DNA of 15,933 nt, taken from assembly GCA_040507005.1 (NCBI GenBank), contig JBEVVS010000034.1, positions 1 to 15,933 of the forward strand, written 5' to 3'. The stretch comes from Thiodiazotropha sp040507005. GTDB taxonomy: Bacteria > Pseudomonadota > Gammaproteobacteria > Chromatiales > Chromatiaceae. The position numbers and the translations under genes are program-made. The notes beneath the pieces are model-generated. The model was given only the letters and a program-made list of their open reading frames with translations, ran no database searches and was not told the origin of the DNA. Positions within the stretch are counted from its first letter, which is position 1, and every line of letters begins with the position of its first letter. This document shows positions 5,147 through 12,523 of the stretch, piece after piece.

Positions 5147-8103
5147 GATGTCTCCGCAGTGATAGCGTTGAAGCCCGACTTGGGAAGCTCAATGATCACC
5201 CGGGTGCCCTTGCCCTTTTCAGAGTCGATGTTGATGGTGCCCTGGTGATCTGAAACGATTTTGTATGCAATCGCCAGGCCCAGTCCGGTGCCATCGCCCG
5301 GTGCCTTGGTGGTGAAGAAGGGTTCAAAGATATAGCTTAGATCCTGCTCCCCGATGCCTTCACCCTGATCCTGTACCTCGATTCTTATCTGATCATCGAT
5401 TTCACAGGCATTCAGTTCAACCCGGCTGCCGGGGGGCGAGGCGTCGCAGGCATTGGTCAGGATGTTGACCAGAATTTGCGATATGCCCTGGCGATCGGCG
5501 GTGATGATGAGGTCCGATTGACACAGGTTTTCACATTCAATCTGACGTCCGTGGCGGGTTAATTTGACCAGGCGAATCGCCTCATCCGCCACATCCTGAA
5601 TGGAGAAATCCCCTATATCGCCCCTGATGCCGCCGCCACGGCTGAAGTTCATCAGCGTCTTTACGATCGTGGTAATGCGTTGGGTCTGGTTGAGAATCTC
5701 TTCAATGCTCTCCCGCACCAGTTCCTGATCGTCCTCATGCCGCAGATTTTGTGCCAGAGATGCGATACCGGTTACCGGATTGCCTATCTCATGAGCGACC
5801 CCGGCCGCCAACCGGCCGATGGAGGCCAGGCGTTCGCTATGAGCCAACTCAGCCTCCAATGTTTCCAGGTCGGTGAGATCTTCCATGAGTATGACTTGGC
5901 TGGTGCGAGCCTCTTCCACGGGGTGGTCGACCGGCAGTGGTGCAGGGATGGCTGCCTTGTGCAGATTGACCCAACGGCTTTTCCCCTCATGAGTGACTTC
6001 CAGATGGTGGATATGCTCATCCGACGCGGAGGCGAAGCCTGCCAGCAGATGTCCCCAGGGAGCCGGCAGTCGGTGCAGCGATACGCCGATGGCATCCCTG
6101 GCTGGCACCCCGGTCATGACTTCCATAGCCAGATTCCAGATGGTCACCGTGCGCAAGCGGTCGATGGTGCAGACGCCCAGTGGCAGATCGAGGAGGATCT
6201 GTCGGTGGTAGCGACGCAGATTGTCCAGATCGGCACTCAGACCGCGCAGGCGTGTGCGGGAGTGTTCCAGCTGATCCTCGATGAAGCGCATGGAATCGGC
6301 CAGGGCGGATTGGGTATGGATGTCCAGTTGCAATCTTCGGTTGATTATCATGTGCGCGAGCTGTGGCCCGAGCAGACCTGACAGATTTCTTTCGATGCGC
6401 TCGCGCAGGCGACGCAGCTGTGCGGGGCGTGTCTCGTTGGCGGGCAGGCTGAGGTCTCTGAGTGCCTGCTCAACCTCGCGATGGGCCGCTTCAGTTCCCA
6501 GCATCTGGGACAGCTGCTTGGTGAACTGGGCGGAGGAGACAGCGTTGACCATCCCCCCCAGGGGTACCAGTGATTCGCTGCAACAGGCCTGTGCGGCCTC
6601 TCTTTCGCCCAGGCTCTGTTTACTCAGCAGTGAGCCGAAGACAAACAACAGGGTATTAATGGTCAGGGTCCAGAAGGTGGCGAACTCCCACTTGTTCATC
6701 GCCGAGGCTTGTATCAGACCGGGTATGTCGAACTCGGTCCGGACAAACCCCGAACTCTCAAGCAGTGGGAGCAGTAAGGTCCCTGTCCAGACCAGAATGC
6801 CGGCGATCAAACCGAGGATAAAACCCAGTCGGGTCGCACGACGCCAATACAGCAGCCCGATGATACCCGGGAGAAACTGCGCCACGGCGACAAAGGAGAT
6901 CAAGCCGAGTTGTACCAGACCGGTATGTTTTTCCAACAAAACATAAAAGCCATACCCTGCCATGATGATCACTGCGATCAACAATCTGCGACCCAATAGC
7001 AGCCAGCGATAGAGATTGACCTGGGGATCGGGAAAGTTGGTAGGGAGCAGAATATGGTTCAAGGTCATCGACGACAGCGCCAGGGTGGTGATTATCATCA
7101 TCGCGCTGGCTGAAGATATTCCGCCGATAAAGGCCAGGAACGGTAACCAGGAGGGCCCTTGATCCAGGCTGATGCCAAGGGCGAAATAGTCGGGGGGTAG
7201 GGTCAGTCCCAGGGCCTCACCTCCCCAAAGGATCAAGGGTATTGGTAAATTGATGAGCAGCAGGAAGAGTGGAAAGCCCCAACTGGCGGTCTTCAACGCC
7301 TTGGGTTCCAGATTCTCTGCAAACAGCATATGAAATTGTCGCGGCAACAGAAACGCAGCCGCGAAAGCGAGCAACAACAGGGTCGACCAGGGCCCCTCTC
7401 GGGTGGGTTGGTATAGTCGATCGAGTACTTCTGGATGGGCAGCCAGCCATTGGTTGAGGCCCGAAAAACCACCAAACACACCGTACAAGGTCACCAGGCC
7501 TACCACCAATAAGGCCACCAGCTTGACTATCGATTCAAATGCGATGGCCAATACCAGGCCGCGGTGTTTTTCGCGACTGGTGCTGTGTCTGGCACCGAAC
7601 AGAATGGCGAACACCACCAGTGCGGAACAAAAGATCAAGGCCAGGATTCGTGGCGCCACGGTATGGCTGATCATCTGCAGGGAGTCGGTTACGGCACGGA
7701 TCTGTAGTGCGATATAGGGCAAGGTTCCCACCAGCATGAACAGGGTGACCAGGATGCCCGCCAATTGACTGCGATAGCGGAATGCGAACAGGTCGGCCAG
7801 GGATGTGAGCTGATACTCCCGGGTGAGTCGAAGCAGGGGTTGAAACAGTATCGGGGTGAGGGCGAACGCCAGGGTGACACCGAGATAGATGGTCAAAAAG
7901 AGATAGCCTTGGGTCTTGGCAAAGCCCACGCTGCCGTAGTAGGTCCAGGATGTGGCATACACACCCAGAGAGAGTACGTAAATGAAAGGGTGGCGTATCA
8001 GGCGCTCGGGGATGCGTCCACTGTCTCCCGCATAGGCGATGACAAACAGCAACCCCAGATAGAGAAAACCTATGCCAAACAGTAACCAGAGATCATGGCT
8101 CAT
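5143..8103 (-). CDS. cbrA: CbrA-type sensor histidine kinase with N-terminal sodium:solute symporter domain
   Basis: This 986-residue inner-membrane kinase probably senses nutrients or the carbon/nitrogen balance and phosphorylates the CbrB-like regulator. Residues 1 to about 495 form an SSF transporter domain with roughly 13 helices; RHPFIYVLSLGVYATSWTYYGS is typical of CbrA. A linker with LSGLLGPQLAHMIINRRL (574-591) follows, then a PAS domain (about 630-745). HisKA has phospho-acceptor H771 in GVAHEIGNP. The ATPase domain has N-box N880/N884, G1 DQGEGIG (912-918), FEPFFTTK and G2 GTGLGLA (938-944). There is no receiver domain, as in Pseudomonas CbrA and unlike the hybrid CrbS/MxtR kinases. 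I start at ATG 8103 (MSHDLW), overlapping the upstream small gene by 11 nt; an in-frame ATG at 8127 would add eight non-hydrophobic residues. The stop overlaps the cbrB ATG. Confidence 0.92.
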   Translation of the reverse strand: MSHDLWLLFGIGFLYLGLLFVIAYAGDSGRIPERLIRHPFIYVLSLGVYATSWTYYGSVGFAKTQGYLFLTIYLGVTLAFALTPILFQPLLRLTREYQLTSLADLFAFRYRSQLAGILVTLFMLVGTLPYIALQIRAVTDSLQMISHTVAPRILALIFCSALVVFAILFGARHSTSREKHRGLVLAIAFESIVKLVALLVVGLVTLYGVFGGFSGLNQWLAAHPEVLDRLYQPTREGPWSTLLLLAFAAAFLLPRQFHMLFAENLEPKALKTASWGFPLFLLLINLPIPLILWGGEALGLTLPPDYFALGISLDQGPSWLPFLAFIGGISSASAMMIITTLALSSMTLNHILLPTNFPDPQVNLYRWLLLGRRLLIAVIIMAGYGFYVLLEKHTGLVQLGLISFVAVAQFLPGIIGLLYWRRATRLGFILGLIAGILVWTGTLLLPLLESSGFVRTEFDIPGLIQASAMNKWEFATFWTLTINTLLFVFGSLLSKQSLGEREAAQACCSESLVPLGGMVNAVSSAQFTKQLSQMLGTEAAHREVEQALRDLSLPANETRPAQLRRLRERIERNLSGLLGPQLAHMIINRRLQLDIHTQSALADSMRFIEDQLEHSRTRLRGLSADLDNLRRYHRQILLDLPLGVCTIDRLRTVTIWNLAMEVMTGVPARDAIGVSLHRLPAPWGHLLAGFASASDEHIHHLEVTHEGKSRWVNLHKAAIPAPLPVDHPVEEARTSQVILMEDLTDLETLEAELAHSERLASIGRLAAGVAHEIGNPVTGIASLAQNLRHEDDQELVRESIEEILNQTQRITTIVKTLMNFSRGGGIRGDIGDFSIQDVADEAIRLVKLTRHGRQIECENLCQSDLIITADRQGISQILVNILTNACDASPPGSRVELNACEIDDQIRIEVQDQGEGIGEQDLSYIFEPFFTTKAPGDGTGLGLAIAYKIVSDHQGTINIDSEKGKGTRVIIELPKSGFNAITAETS

Positions 8104-8284
8104 GGTGTCGCAGGTTGATCCAGGCAATAATGCAGACGACTGCCATCCAGATGACGTAGGGGATATACCAGGGAGTGTTGGGCGAGGTCCACCAGGTCAT
8201 GATGGGCGCAGAAAAGACCAGCAGGATCAGCAGAGCCAGGGCGACAGTGCGGTCGATATGTCGATCGGGTGGTGGTTCTCGCAT
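8093..8284 (-). CDS. CbrX-like small membrane protein overlapping cbrA
   Basis: This 63-residue protein has a short charged N-terminus (MREPPPDRHIDR) and two hydrophobic helices (about 13-30 and 39-57), separated by WWTSPNTPWYIP. Its stop codon lies inside the start of cbrA, suggesting translational coupling. In Pseudomonas a similar small gene, cbrX, precedes and overlaps cbrA; position, size and overlap agree, and I infer orthology from that rather than from a detailed match. The layout also mirrors small two-helix partners of SSF symporters (DUF3311, DUF4212), so it may bind the SSF part of CbrA. TAGG about 8 nt before the ATG is a possible ribosome site. Confidence 0.75.
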   Translation of the reverse strand: MREPPPDRHIDRTVALALLILLVFSAPIMTWWTSPNTPWYIPYVIWMAVVCIIAWINLRHHEP

Positions 8285-8300
8285 CCCTAAAGCCTAGCAG

Positions 8301-8319
8301 TTGTTACCTTAGGTAACAA
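8301..8319. promoter_or_regulatory. Perfect 19-bp dyad, candidate CbrB operator of its own operon
   Basis: TTGTTACCTTAGGTAACAA is a perfect inverted repeat: 9-bp arms around a single central base. It contains TGTTAC-N5-GTAACA at 8302-8318, the motif also found at 1448-1464. It ends only 16 bp before the cbrX-like start codon, so binding there would more likely block or act close to the promoter than serve as a distant enhancer. Confidence 0.7.
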
Positions 8320-8350
8320 CCCTTGGGGATGGTTGGAAGTGGCCGATGAC

Positions 8351-8389
8351 AGCCAGCGTTGCAAGCGGACTGCTTGGCTAACGCTGGCT
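8351..8389. terminator. Hairpin between cheV and the cbr operon
   Basis: AGCCAGCGTT (8351-8360) and AACGCTGGCT (8380-8389) form a perfect 10-bp stem. The loop holds a second 5-bp stem, CAAGC/GCTTG (8362-8366, 8372-8376). It begins 16 nt past the end of cheV. No T-run follows on the minus strand, so it may be a weak or factor-assisted terminator of cheV, or a structured leader of the cbr mRNA. Confidence 0.45.
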
Positions 8390-8404
8390 CCTCAGATGGC
8401 TAAA

Positions 8405-9373
8405 TCAGGAATGCTTCTGAGCATGTATATTGTCGATCATCTCATGCAACTTCGACGATAGCTCGGTGGGTTCGAATTTTGGCACATAGGCGTCTGCGCC
8501 CACACCCTTGCCCAGGGCCATGTTGGCATCCGCCGAGAGTGATGAATGCATGATAATGGGGATATCGCTGAAGCGAGCATCTTCCTTGATCTTCTTGGTC
8601 AGCACATAGCCATCCATCTCGGGCATCTCCACATCGGTGAGTATGATCTGGACATAATCACTTGGTTTGTGATCGGTGGCTTCGGCCCGTTGGGCAATCT
8701 CTTTCAACTTGTTCCAGGCCTCGGAACCGTTTGTGGTGCCGATATATTTGATACCCATATGCTCCATGGTGCGGATGATCTGGTCTCGGGCCACGGCTGA
8801 ATCGTCGGCAAACAGCAAGGTGATATCACTATCGCCGACCTGCTTGATCCCATCGAAGAGATCTGAACCCTGACCAAAGCCGGAGGTTTGGCTGAGGACC
8901 ATCTCAACATCCATGATCATCACCAGCCGGCCATCCTTCAATTCTGTGACCGCGGTGACCAACCCGCCATGCTGCTGTGCCATCATCGATGGTGGCACCT
9001 TGACATCTTCCCAGGCCAGGCGCTCGATGGTATCCACCGCATGCACCAGAAAACCCTGCACATTCTTGTTGTACTCGGTGACAATCAGAATGCTTGGCCG
9101 CTCTTCTGTTTGGATGCCGCAGAAATCGGGCAGATTGATCACGGGAATCATATTTCCACGCAGGCTGACCATTCCCTCTACTGACGGAGGCATATCCGGA
9201 GCGTGGGTGATCTCCGGTACCAACATCACTTCGCGCACCTTGAAGACATTCACGCCATAGGTCTCTTCCCGGCCTGTTCTGATGTCTTTACCCAGGCTGA
9301 AAAGGAGGACCTCTAAGCGATTCGTACCAGCAAGACGCGTGCGGTCATCTACAGATTTAATAAAATTAGACAT
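8405..9373 (-). CDS. cheV: Chemotaxis coupling protein CheV (CheW-REC)
   Basis: This 322-residue cytoplasmic protein has an N-terminal CheW domain (about 15-165, with YGVNVFKVREV and VEGMVSLRGNMIPVINL) and a C-terminal receiver (about 184-315). The receiver has acidic D190/D191, phosphoacceptor D247 in LTDVEMPEMDG and a Lys in YVPKFEP. CheV couples chemoreceptors to CheA, and phosphorylation by CheA is thought to help adaptation. It stands alone here with no receptor or cheA neighbour, but motY is about 3 kb away, in keeping with a flagellated cell. The start at 9373 gives the usual CheV N-terminus; only a weak AGAG precedes it. No sigma-28 site is apparent; a sigma-70-like promoter fits better. 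Confidence 0.95.
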   Translation of the reverse strand: MSNFIKSVDDRTRLAGTNRLEVLLFSLGKDIRTGREETYGVNVFKVREVMLVPEITHAPDMPPSVEGMVSLRGNMIPVINLPDFCGIQTEERPSILIVTEYNKNVQGFLVHAVDTIERLAWEDVKVPPSMMAQQHGGLVTAVTELKDGRLVMIMDVEMVLSQTSGFGQGSDLFDGIKQVGDSDITLLFADDSAVARDQIIRTMEHMGIKYIGTTNGSEAWNKLKEIAQRAEATDHKPSDYVQIILTDVEMPEMDGYVLTKKIKEDARFSDIPIIMHSSLSADANMALGKGVGADAYVPKFEPTELSSKLHEMIDNIHAQKHS

Positions 9374-9692
9374 GGTTCTATTGCTCTGAAATAGAGGGTG
9401 TTTTCTAAATTAGGGGCAGAGCCATCTATATGTCGATGCTCTTCTCCATATGCATTTTGTAGCGGTCGTATATGAAAAAGCTTTAGCTGTGAGGCACTAA
9501 TCGCGCAGTAATTCCTGTTTCTCGTGCCAGAGAGAGTGTCGCTGGTATTTCCGCCATGTGGCAGCTAAGGATTTTACCCGCGTTTGCCAAGGTTTCTTTG
9601 GGAGGTATGAGCTAAATAACTGGAAAAAAAGTGACTTTTACACCAAGATCTGATGGATCGGCATTCTGGCGGCTAATTAGAGGAGAATCGGC
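9374..9692. other. 319-bp divergent intergenic region, cheV / DUF6394
   Basis: No gene is supported here. It carries a plausible cheV promoter (9407-9436, minus), a 13-bp palindrome AAAAGTGACTTTT (9627-9639) and the AGGAG ribosome site of the DUF6394 gene (9681-9685). I could not fix a clear promoter for the plus-strand operon. Confidence 0.5.
9407..9436 (-). promoter_or_regulatory. Possible sigma-70 promoter of cheV
   Basis: On the minus strand TCGACA (9431-9436) and TAATTT (9407-9412) are separated by 18 bp, matching 5 of 6 and 4 of 6 consensus bases. Transcription would begin near 9400, about 27 nt upstream of the cheV start. Confidence 0.35.
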
Positions 9693-10076
9693 GTGAATCC
9701 GGAGAAGGTGGTTTTTGGTTTTTTCATTGTACTTGCCTTGACCCTGAATTTTGGTTTTTTTGTCGGCGAACTGGACAATCCGGATCACCACCATGTGTAT
9801 GAGCTGTTTGCAGTCATCGTGGTTAACCTGATTGCTACCGTGCTCAAATTCGGTGATCGCACCCAGATGGGCGCCGTACTACTGGCCACCAGCCTGGTGG
9901 CCCTGTTGCAGCTGTTTGCCGCAGCCCTGGTATGGACGGTGGCTGTGCATGTTACAGAGACAGGTCTGACCACGGTAACCATGGCCAGTATCGTCTCCCT
10001 GTCCGGTGGCGCGATGCTGGCGAATGTGGTTTCCGTCATATTGCTGATCATAGAAACCGTGATGTTGCGCCGCTAG
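9693..10076 (+). CDS. DUF6394 family membrane protein
   Basis: This 127-residue protein starts with GTG, supported by AGGAG 7 nt upstream. Four membrane helices are visible, about residues 5-24, 35-52, 59-84 and 94-122. The segment GELDNPDHHHVYELFAVIVVNLIATVLKFGDRTQMGA, with a His cluster at the start of helix 2, is the conserved core I associate with DUF6394. Proteins of this family are commonly encoded beside K+-channel/TrkA-type genes, as here (29-nt gap), so it may be an accessory subunit or modulator of the channel. That role is inference. Confidence 0.8.
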   Translation: MNPEKVVFGFFIVLALTLNFGFFVGELDNPDHHHVYELFAVIVVNLIATVLKFGDRTQMGAVLLATSLVALLQLFAAALVWTVAVHVTETGLTTVTMASIVSLSGGAMLANVVSVILLIIETVMLRR

Positions 10077-10105
10077 TCACAGCCGGGCTTGGCACTGTTC
10101 CATTC

Positions 10106-11809
10106 ATGAACAATATCTTCTTCTTGATATTCAGGCGCATGCGGGCGCCGTTGCTGACCCTGGTCATGACCTACTCCATCGCCGTACTGTGTTTGGTCCT
10201 GATTCCCGGCAAGGATGCCGACGGCAATGTCTGGCATATGGACTTTTTTCACGCCTTCTACTTTGTCAGTTTCATGTCCAGTACCATCGGCTTCGGGGAG
10301 ATACCCTATGCCTTCACCGCAGGGCAGCGGTTGTGGGTCAGTTTTTCTATCTTCTTCACCGTTGTGGTATGGCTCTATTCCATTGGTACGGTATTGGCAC
10401 TGCTCAAGGATGAAACCTTCCAAAACGCTTTAACTGAGAGAAGATTCGCTAAACAAATCAATAGAATGCGTGAGTCTTTTTATCTGGTTTGCGGGTATGG
10501 GCAAACCGGCGAGGCCCTGGTCAAGGCGTTGACCGATAGAAATCAGCATGCGGTGGTGATCGATATTCTTGAAGACCGCGTGAATATGCTCAAGCTGGAA
10601 AACCTGCGTGAATATGTCCCCGGCCTCTGTGGTGATGCCAGTCTGCCGGCCCATCTGTTGGAAGCCGGTCTAAACCATCCGCTGTGTGAAGGGGTGGTGG
10701 CGCTGACCAACGCCAATGAGGTCAATTTAAAAATCGCCATCACCGCAAAACTGTTGCATCCCGAGATCGGGGTGATCTGTCGTGCCGACTCCCATGACGT
10801 GGAAAAAAACATGGCCTCCTTCGGCACCGATTTCATCATCGACCCCTTCGATGCTTTCGCCTTGCATCTGGCGACCGCGATCCAGGCGCCCTGTCTCAGT
10901 CTGTTGCAGGATTGGCTCTCTCTGGGCCGCCGGGATATGCTCAACGATCCTGTCTATCCCCCCGCAAAAGGGCTGTGGGTGATTTGCGGCTATGGTCGTT
11001 TCGGCAAGGCTGTCTATGAAAAGCTCGTGCGAGAGGGTTTGGAAGTTATCGTAGTGGAAGCGGAACCCGATGCCACGGGTACCCCGTCATCAACCTATAT
11101 AGAGGGTCGCGGCACCGAGGCGGATACCCTGCAGCAAGCGGAGATAGAGCGGGCCGTGGGGCTGGTGGCGGGCACCGATAACGATGCCAACAATCTTTCG
11201 ATCATCATGACGGCTCGGGCAATGAATAGTGACCTGTTCGTGATACTGCGCCAGAATCTGAAACACAATGATGCGGTGATAGCAGCTGTCGGGGCAGACA
11301 TGGTGATGCTTCCCAGCGATATCATTGCCAACCGCATTCGGGTATTGTTAGGTGCTCCGATGCAGCATCAATTTGTGAAGCTTGTGTTACATCAGGATGA
11401 TGAGTGGGCCTGTCAGCTGATCAGCAGGATATCCGCCCTGGTGACCCGCCACGCCCCGGAGGTGTGGGAGGTGACTTTCTCGGAGCACGATTCACATGCG
11501 GTGTGTGCCCATGTTCAGCGGGGGAACCATCTGACCTTGGGGGATCTGATGACGGACCCCCGGGATAGAGATAGTAAATTGTCCTGTATACCATTGATGC
11601 TCTATCGTCATAATGACTACGTGTTACTGCCAGAAATGGACCTCAAGGTACAAAAGGATGATCATTTGCTCTTTTGTGGGTCTGTGTATGCGAAAAACCG
11701 CATGGATTGGACTCTGCAAAATGAAAATGCCCTAAACTATATTTTAACCGGGGAGTCCAGGCCGGAGGGATGGGTCTGGAGGCGCTTGAGAAAAAGAGAG
11801 GTGCTATGA
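10106..11809 (+). CDS. Potassium channel with two RCK/TrkA-N domains
   Basis: This 567-residue protein begins with a two-helix K+ pore: helix 1 about 13-33, pore loop with selectivity filter T60-I-G-F-G-E65, helix 2 about 75-100. Two cytoplasmic RCK domains follow, each with a nucleotide-binding Rossmann motif: GYGQTG (130-135) and GYGRFG (295-300). A C-terminal TrkA-C-like part ends in VLLPEMDLKVQKDDHLLFCG. Having both RCK domains on one subunit suggests a tetramer forming a full eight-RCK gating ring, opened by a nucleotide or ion ligand. The open frame extends upstream to 9932, inside the DUF6394 gene, but family members begin MNNIFFLILRRMRAPL, so I use ATG 10106; no good ribosome site is seen and coupling to DUF6394 is likely. 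The stop overlaps the hemerythrin start (ATGA). Confidence 0.88.
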   Translation: MNNIFFLIFRRMRAPLLTLVMTYSIAVLCLVLIPGKDADGNVWHMDFFHAFYFVSFMSSTIGFGEIPYAFTAGQRLWVSFSIFFTVVVWLYSIGTVLALLKDETFQNALTERRFAKQINRMRESFYLVCGYGQTGEALVKALTDRNQHAVVIDILEDRVNMLKLENLREYVPGLCGDASLPAHLLEAGLNHPLCEGVVALTNANEVNLKIAITAKLLHPEIGVICRADSHDVEKNMASFGTDFIIDPFDAFALHLATAIQAPCLSLLQDWLSLGRRDMLNDPVYPPAKGLWVICGYGRFGKAVYEKLVREGLEVIVVEAEPDATGTPSSTYIEGRGTEADTLQQAEIERAVGLVAGTDNDANNLSIIMTARAMNSDLFVILRQNLKHNDAVIAAVGADMVMLPSDIIANRIRVLLGAPMQHQFVKLVLHQDDEWACQLISRISALVTRHAPEVWEVTFSEHDSHAVCAHVQRGNHLTLGDLMTDPRDRDSKLSCIPLMLYRHNDYVLLPEMDLKVQKDDHLLFCGSVYAKNRMDWTLQNENALNYILTGESRPEGWVWRRLRKREVL

Positions 11810-12363
11810 GACCGCTATTGGAAAAACTCCATAAAGACCATGTCAATCTGGCTCGCCTGCTCGATCTGATGAGTAGTGAATTGGATGCCCTGAGTGCCGG
11901 TCATGAAGCGAATTTCGATCTCAAGATCGAAATGCTGGACTATGTCGAGCACTATGCCGAGCAAGCCCACCATCCCACTGAAGATCAGATCAACAAGGTT
12001 GCATTTCGCAAGAAATCCATGCAGGAGCACAAGGCGCTCTACGAGCGGATATGCAAGGAGCATGTGGAACTGATTGGCTTGGCGCGCAACTATAGAAAGA
12101 CCCTGGAAGGGGCCATGCAGGGTGAGGTGCTGCTCAGAGAAGAGGTAGAGACACGGGGCAGGGAGTTCGTCGCCTTGCAGCGTCAGCATATCGATCTGGA
12201 GGAGAATGAGATCTTCCCTCTGCTGGATAAGGTCCTCACCGACAAGGATTGGCAGAAGTTGGAGAAGGAGATTTCACATGGAGATGATCCCCTGTTTCAT
12301 CGCCAAGACTACAATCGTTTTCGCAGTCTTATCGACTATCTGAAGGCGCACGAAAACGAATAA
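11806..12363 (+). CDS. Hemerythrin HHE domain protein
   Basis: This 185-residue helical protein has a hemerythrin di-iron pattern: H9/H12 in LHKDHVNL, H49 and H55/H56 with E59 in VEHYAEQAHHPTED, H86 in KEHVEL, and H128 with E132/E133 in RQHIDLEENEIFP. Such proteins bind O2 or NO, or sense iron or redox state. The ATG at 11806 overlaps the channel stop by 4 nt, with GAGAGG 5 nt upstream; an in-frame ATG at 11770 would lie inside the channel gene. Translational coupling to a K+ channel suggests the hemerythrin could report oxygen, NO or oxidative state to the channel; this is inference from layout only. Confidence 0.92.
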   Translation: MRPLLEKLHKDHVNLARLLDLMSSELDALSAGHEANFDLKIEMLDYVEHYAEQAHHPTEDQINKVAFRKKSMQEHKALYERICKEHVELIGLARNYRKTLEGAMQGEVLLREEVETRGREFVALQRQHIDLEENEIFPLLDKVLTDKDWQKLEKEISHGDDPLFHRQDYNRFRSLIDYLKAHENE

Positions 12364-12378
12364 TTTCAGATTCGTTTT
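12353..12378 (+). terminator. AT-rich hairpin at the end of the hemerythrin gene
   Basis: AAAACGAAT (12353-12361) and ATTCGTTTT (12370-12378) form a 9-bp stem with an 8-nt loop; the left arm overlaps the stop codon. The T residues sit in the stem and GTCTAC follows, so this is a weak terminator candidate for the DUF6394-channel-hemerythrin operon. Confidence 0.4.
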
Positions 12379-12465
12379 GTCTACAAGGTCCTTTTTAAAG
12401 TCGTCTGCACCCGCCGCCATGGCTATGACTCTGTAAAACACAGGCGCGTTGTCTGACAGCTGGGC

Positions 12466-12492
12466 TAAGGATAGGTATCGACTGGCCGATAA
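12466..12492 (+). promoter_or_regulatory. Sigma-28 (FliA) promoter of motY
   Basis: TAAG (12466-12469), 15 bp, then GCCGATAA (12485-12492). This is a full match to the flagellar sigma-28 -10 box and the usual spacing, with 3 of 4 bases in the TAAA core at -35. Transcription would start near 12499, about 25 nt before the motY start. Confidence 0.8.
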
Positions 12493-12523
12493 GCTCTCCA
12501 GAGTGGTTGGTTATTAAGTCGAT

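Noticed and set aside
5680..6381. 233-codon plus-strand open frame
   Set aside because: Shadow of the PAS/linker part of cbrA on the other strand.
9480..9520. Sigma-28 site for cheV
   Set aside because: The best -10 candidate matches only 5 of 8 bases and there is no TAAA at the right distance.
9627..9639. 13-bp palindrome AAAAGTGACTTTT
   Set aside because: Low-complexity AT-rich arms and a single copy; noted in the intergenic entry but not strong enough for a regulator site.
9670..9692. GG-N10-GC pattern resembling a sigma-54 promoter before the DUF6394 gene
   Set aside because: The start of transcription would fall on the ribosome binding site, and the flanking bases match poorly.
9932..10105. 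58-residue N-terminal extension of the K+ channel
   Set aside because: It lies mostly inside the DUF6394 gene in another frame and is not hydrophobic; the family starts at MNNIFF.
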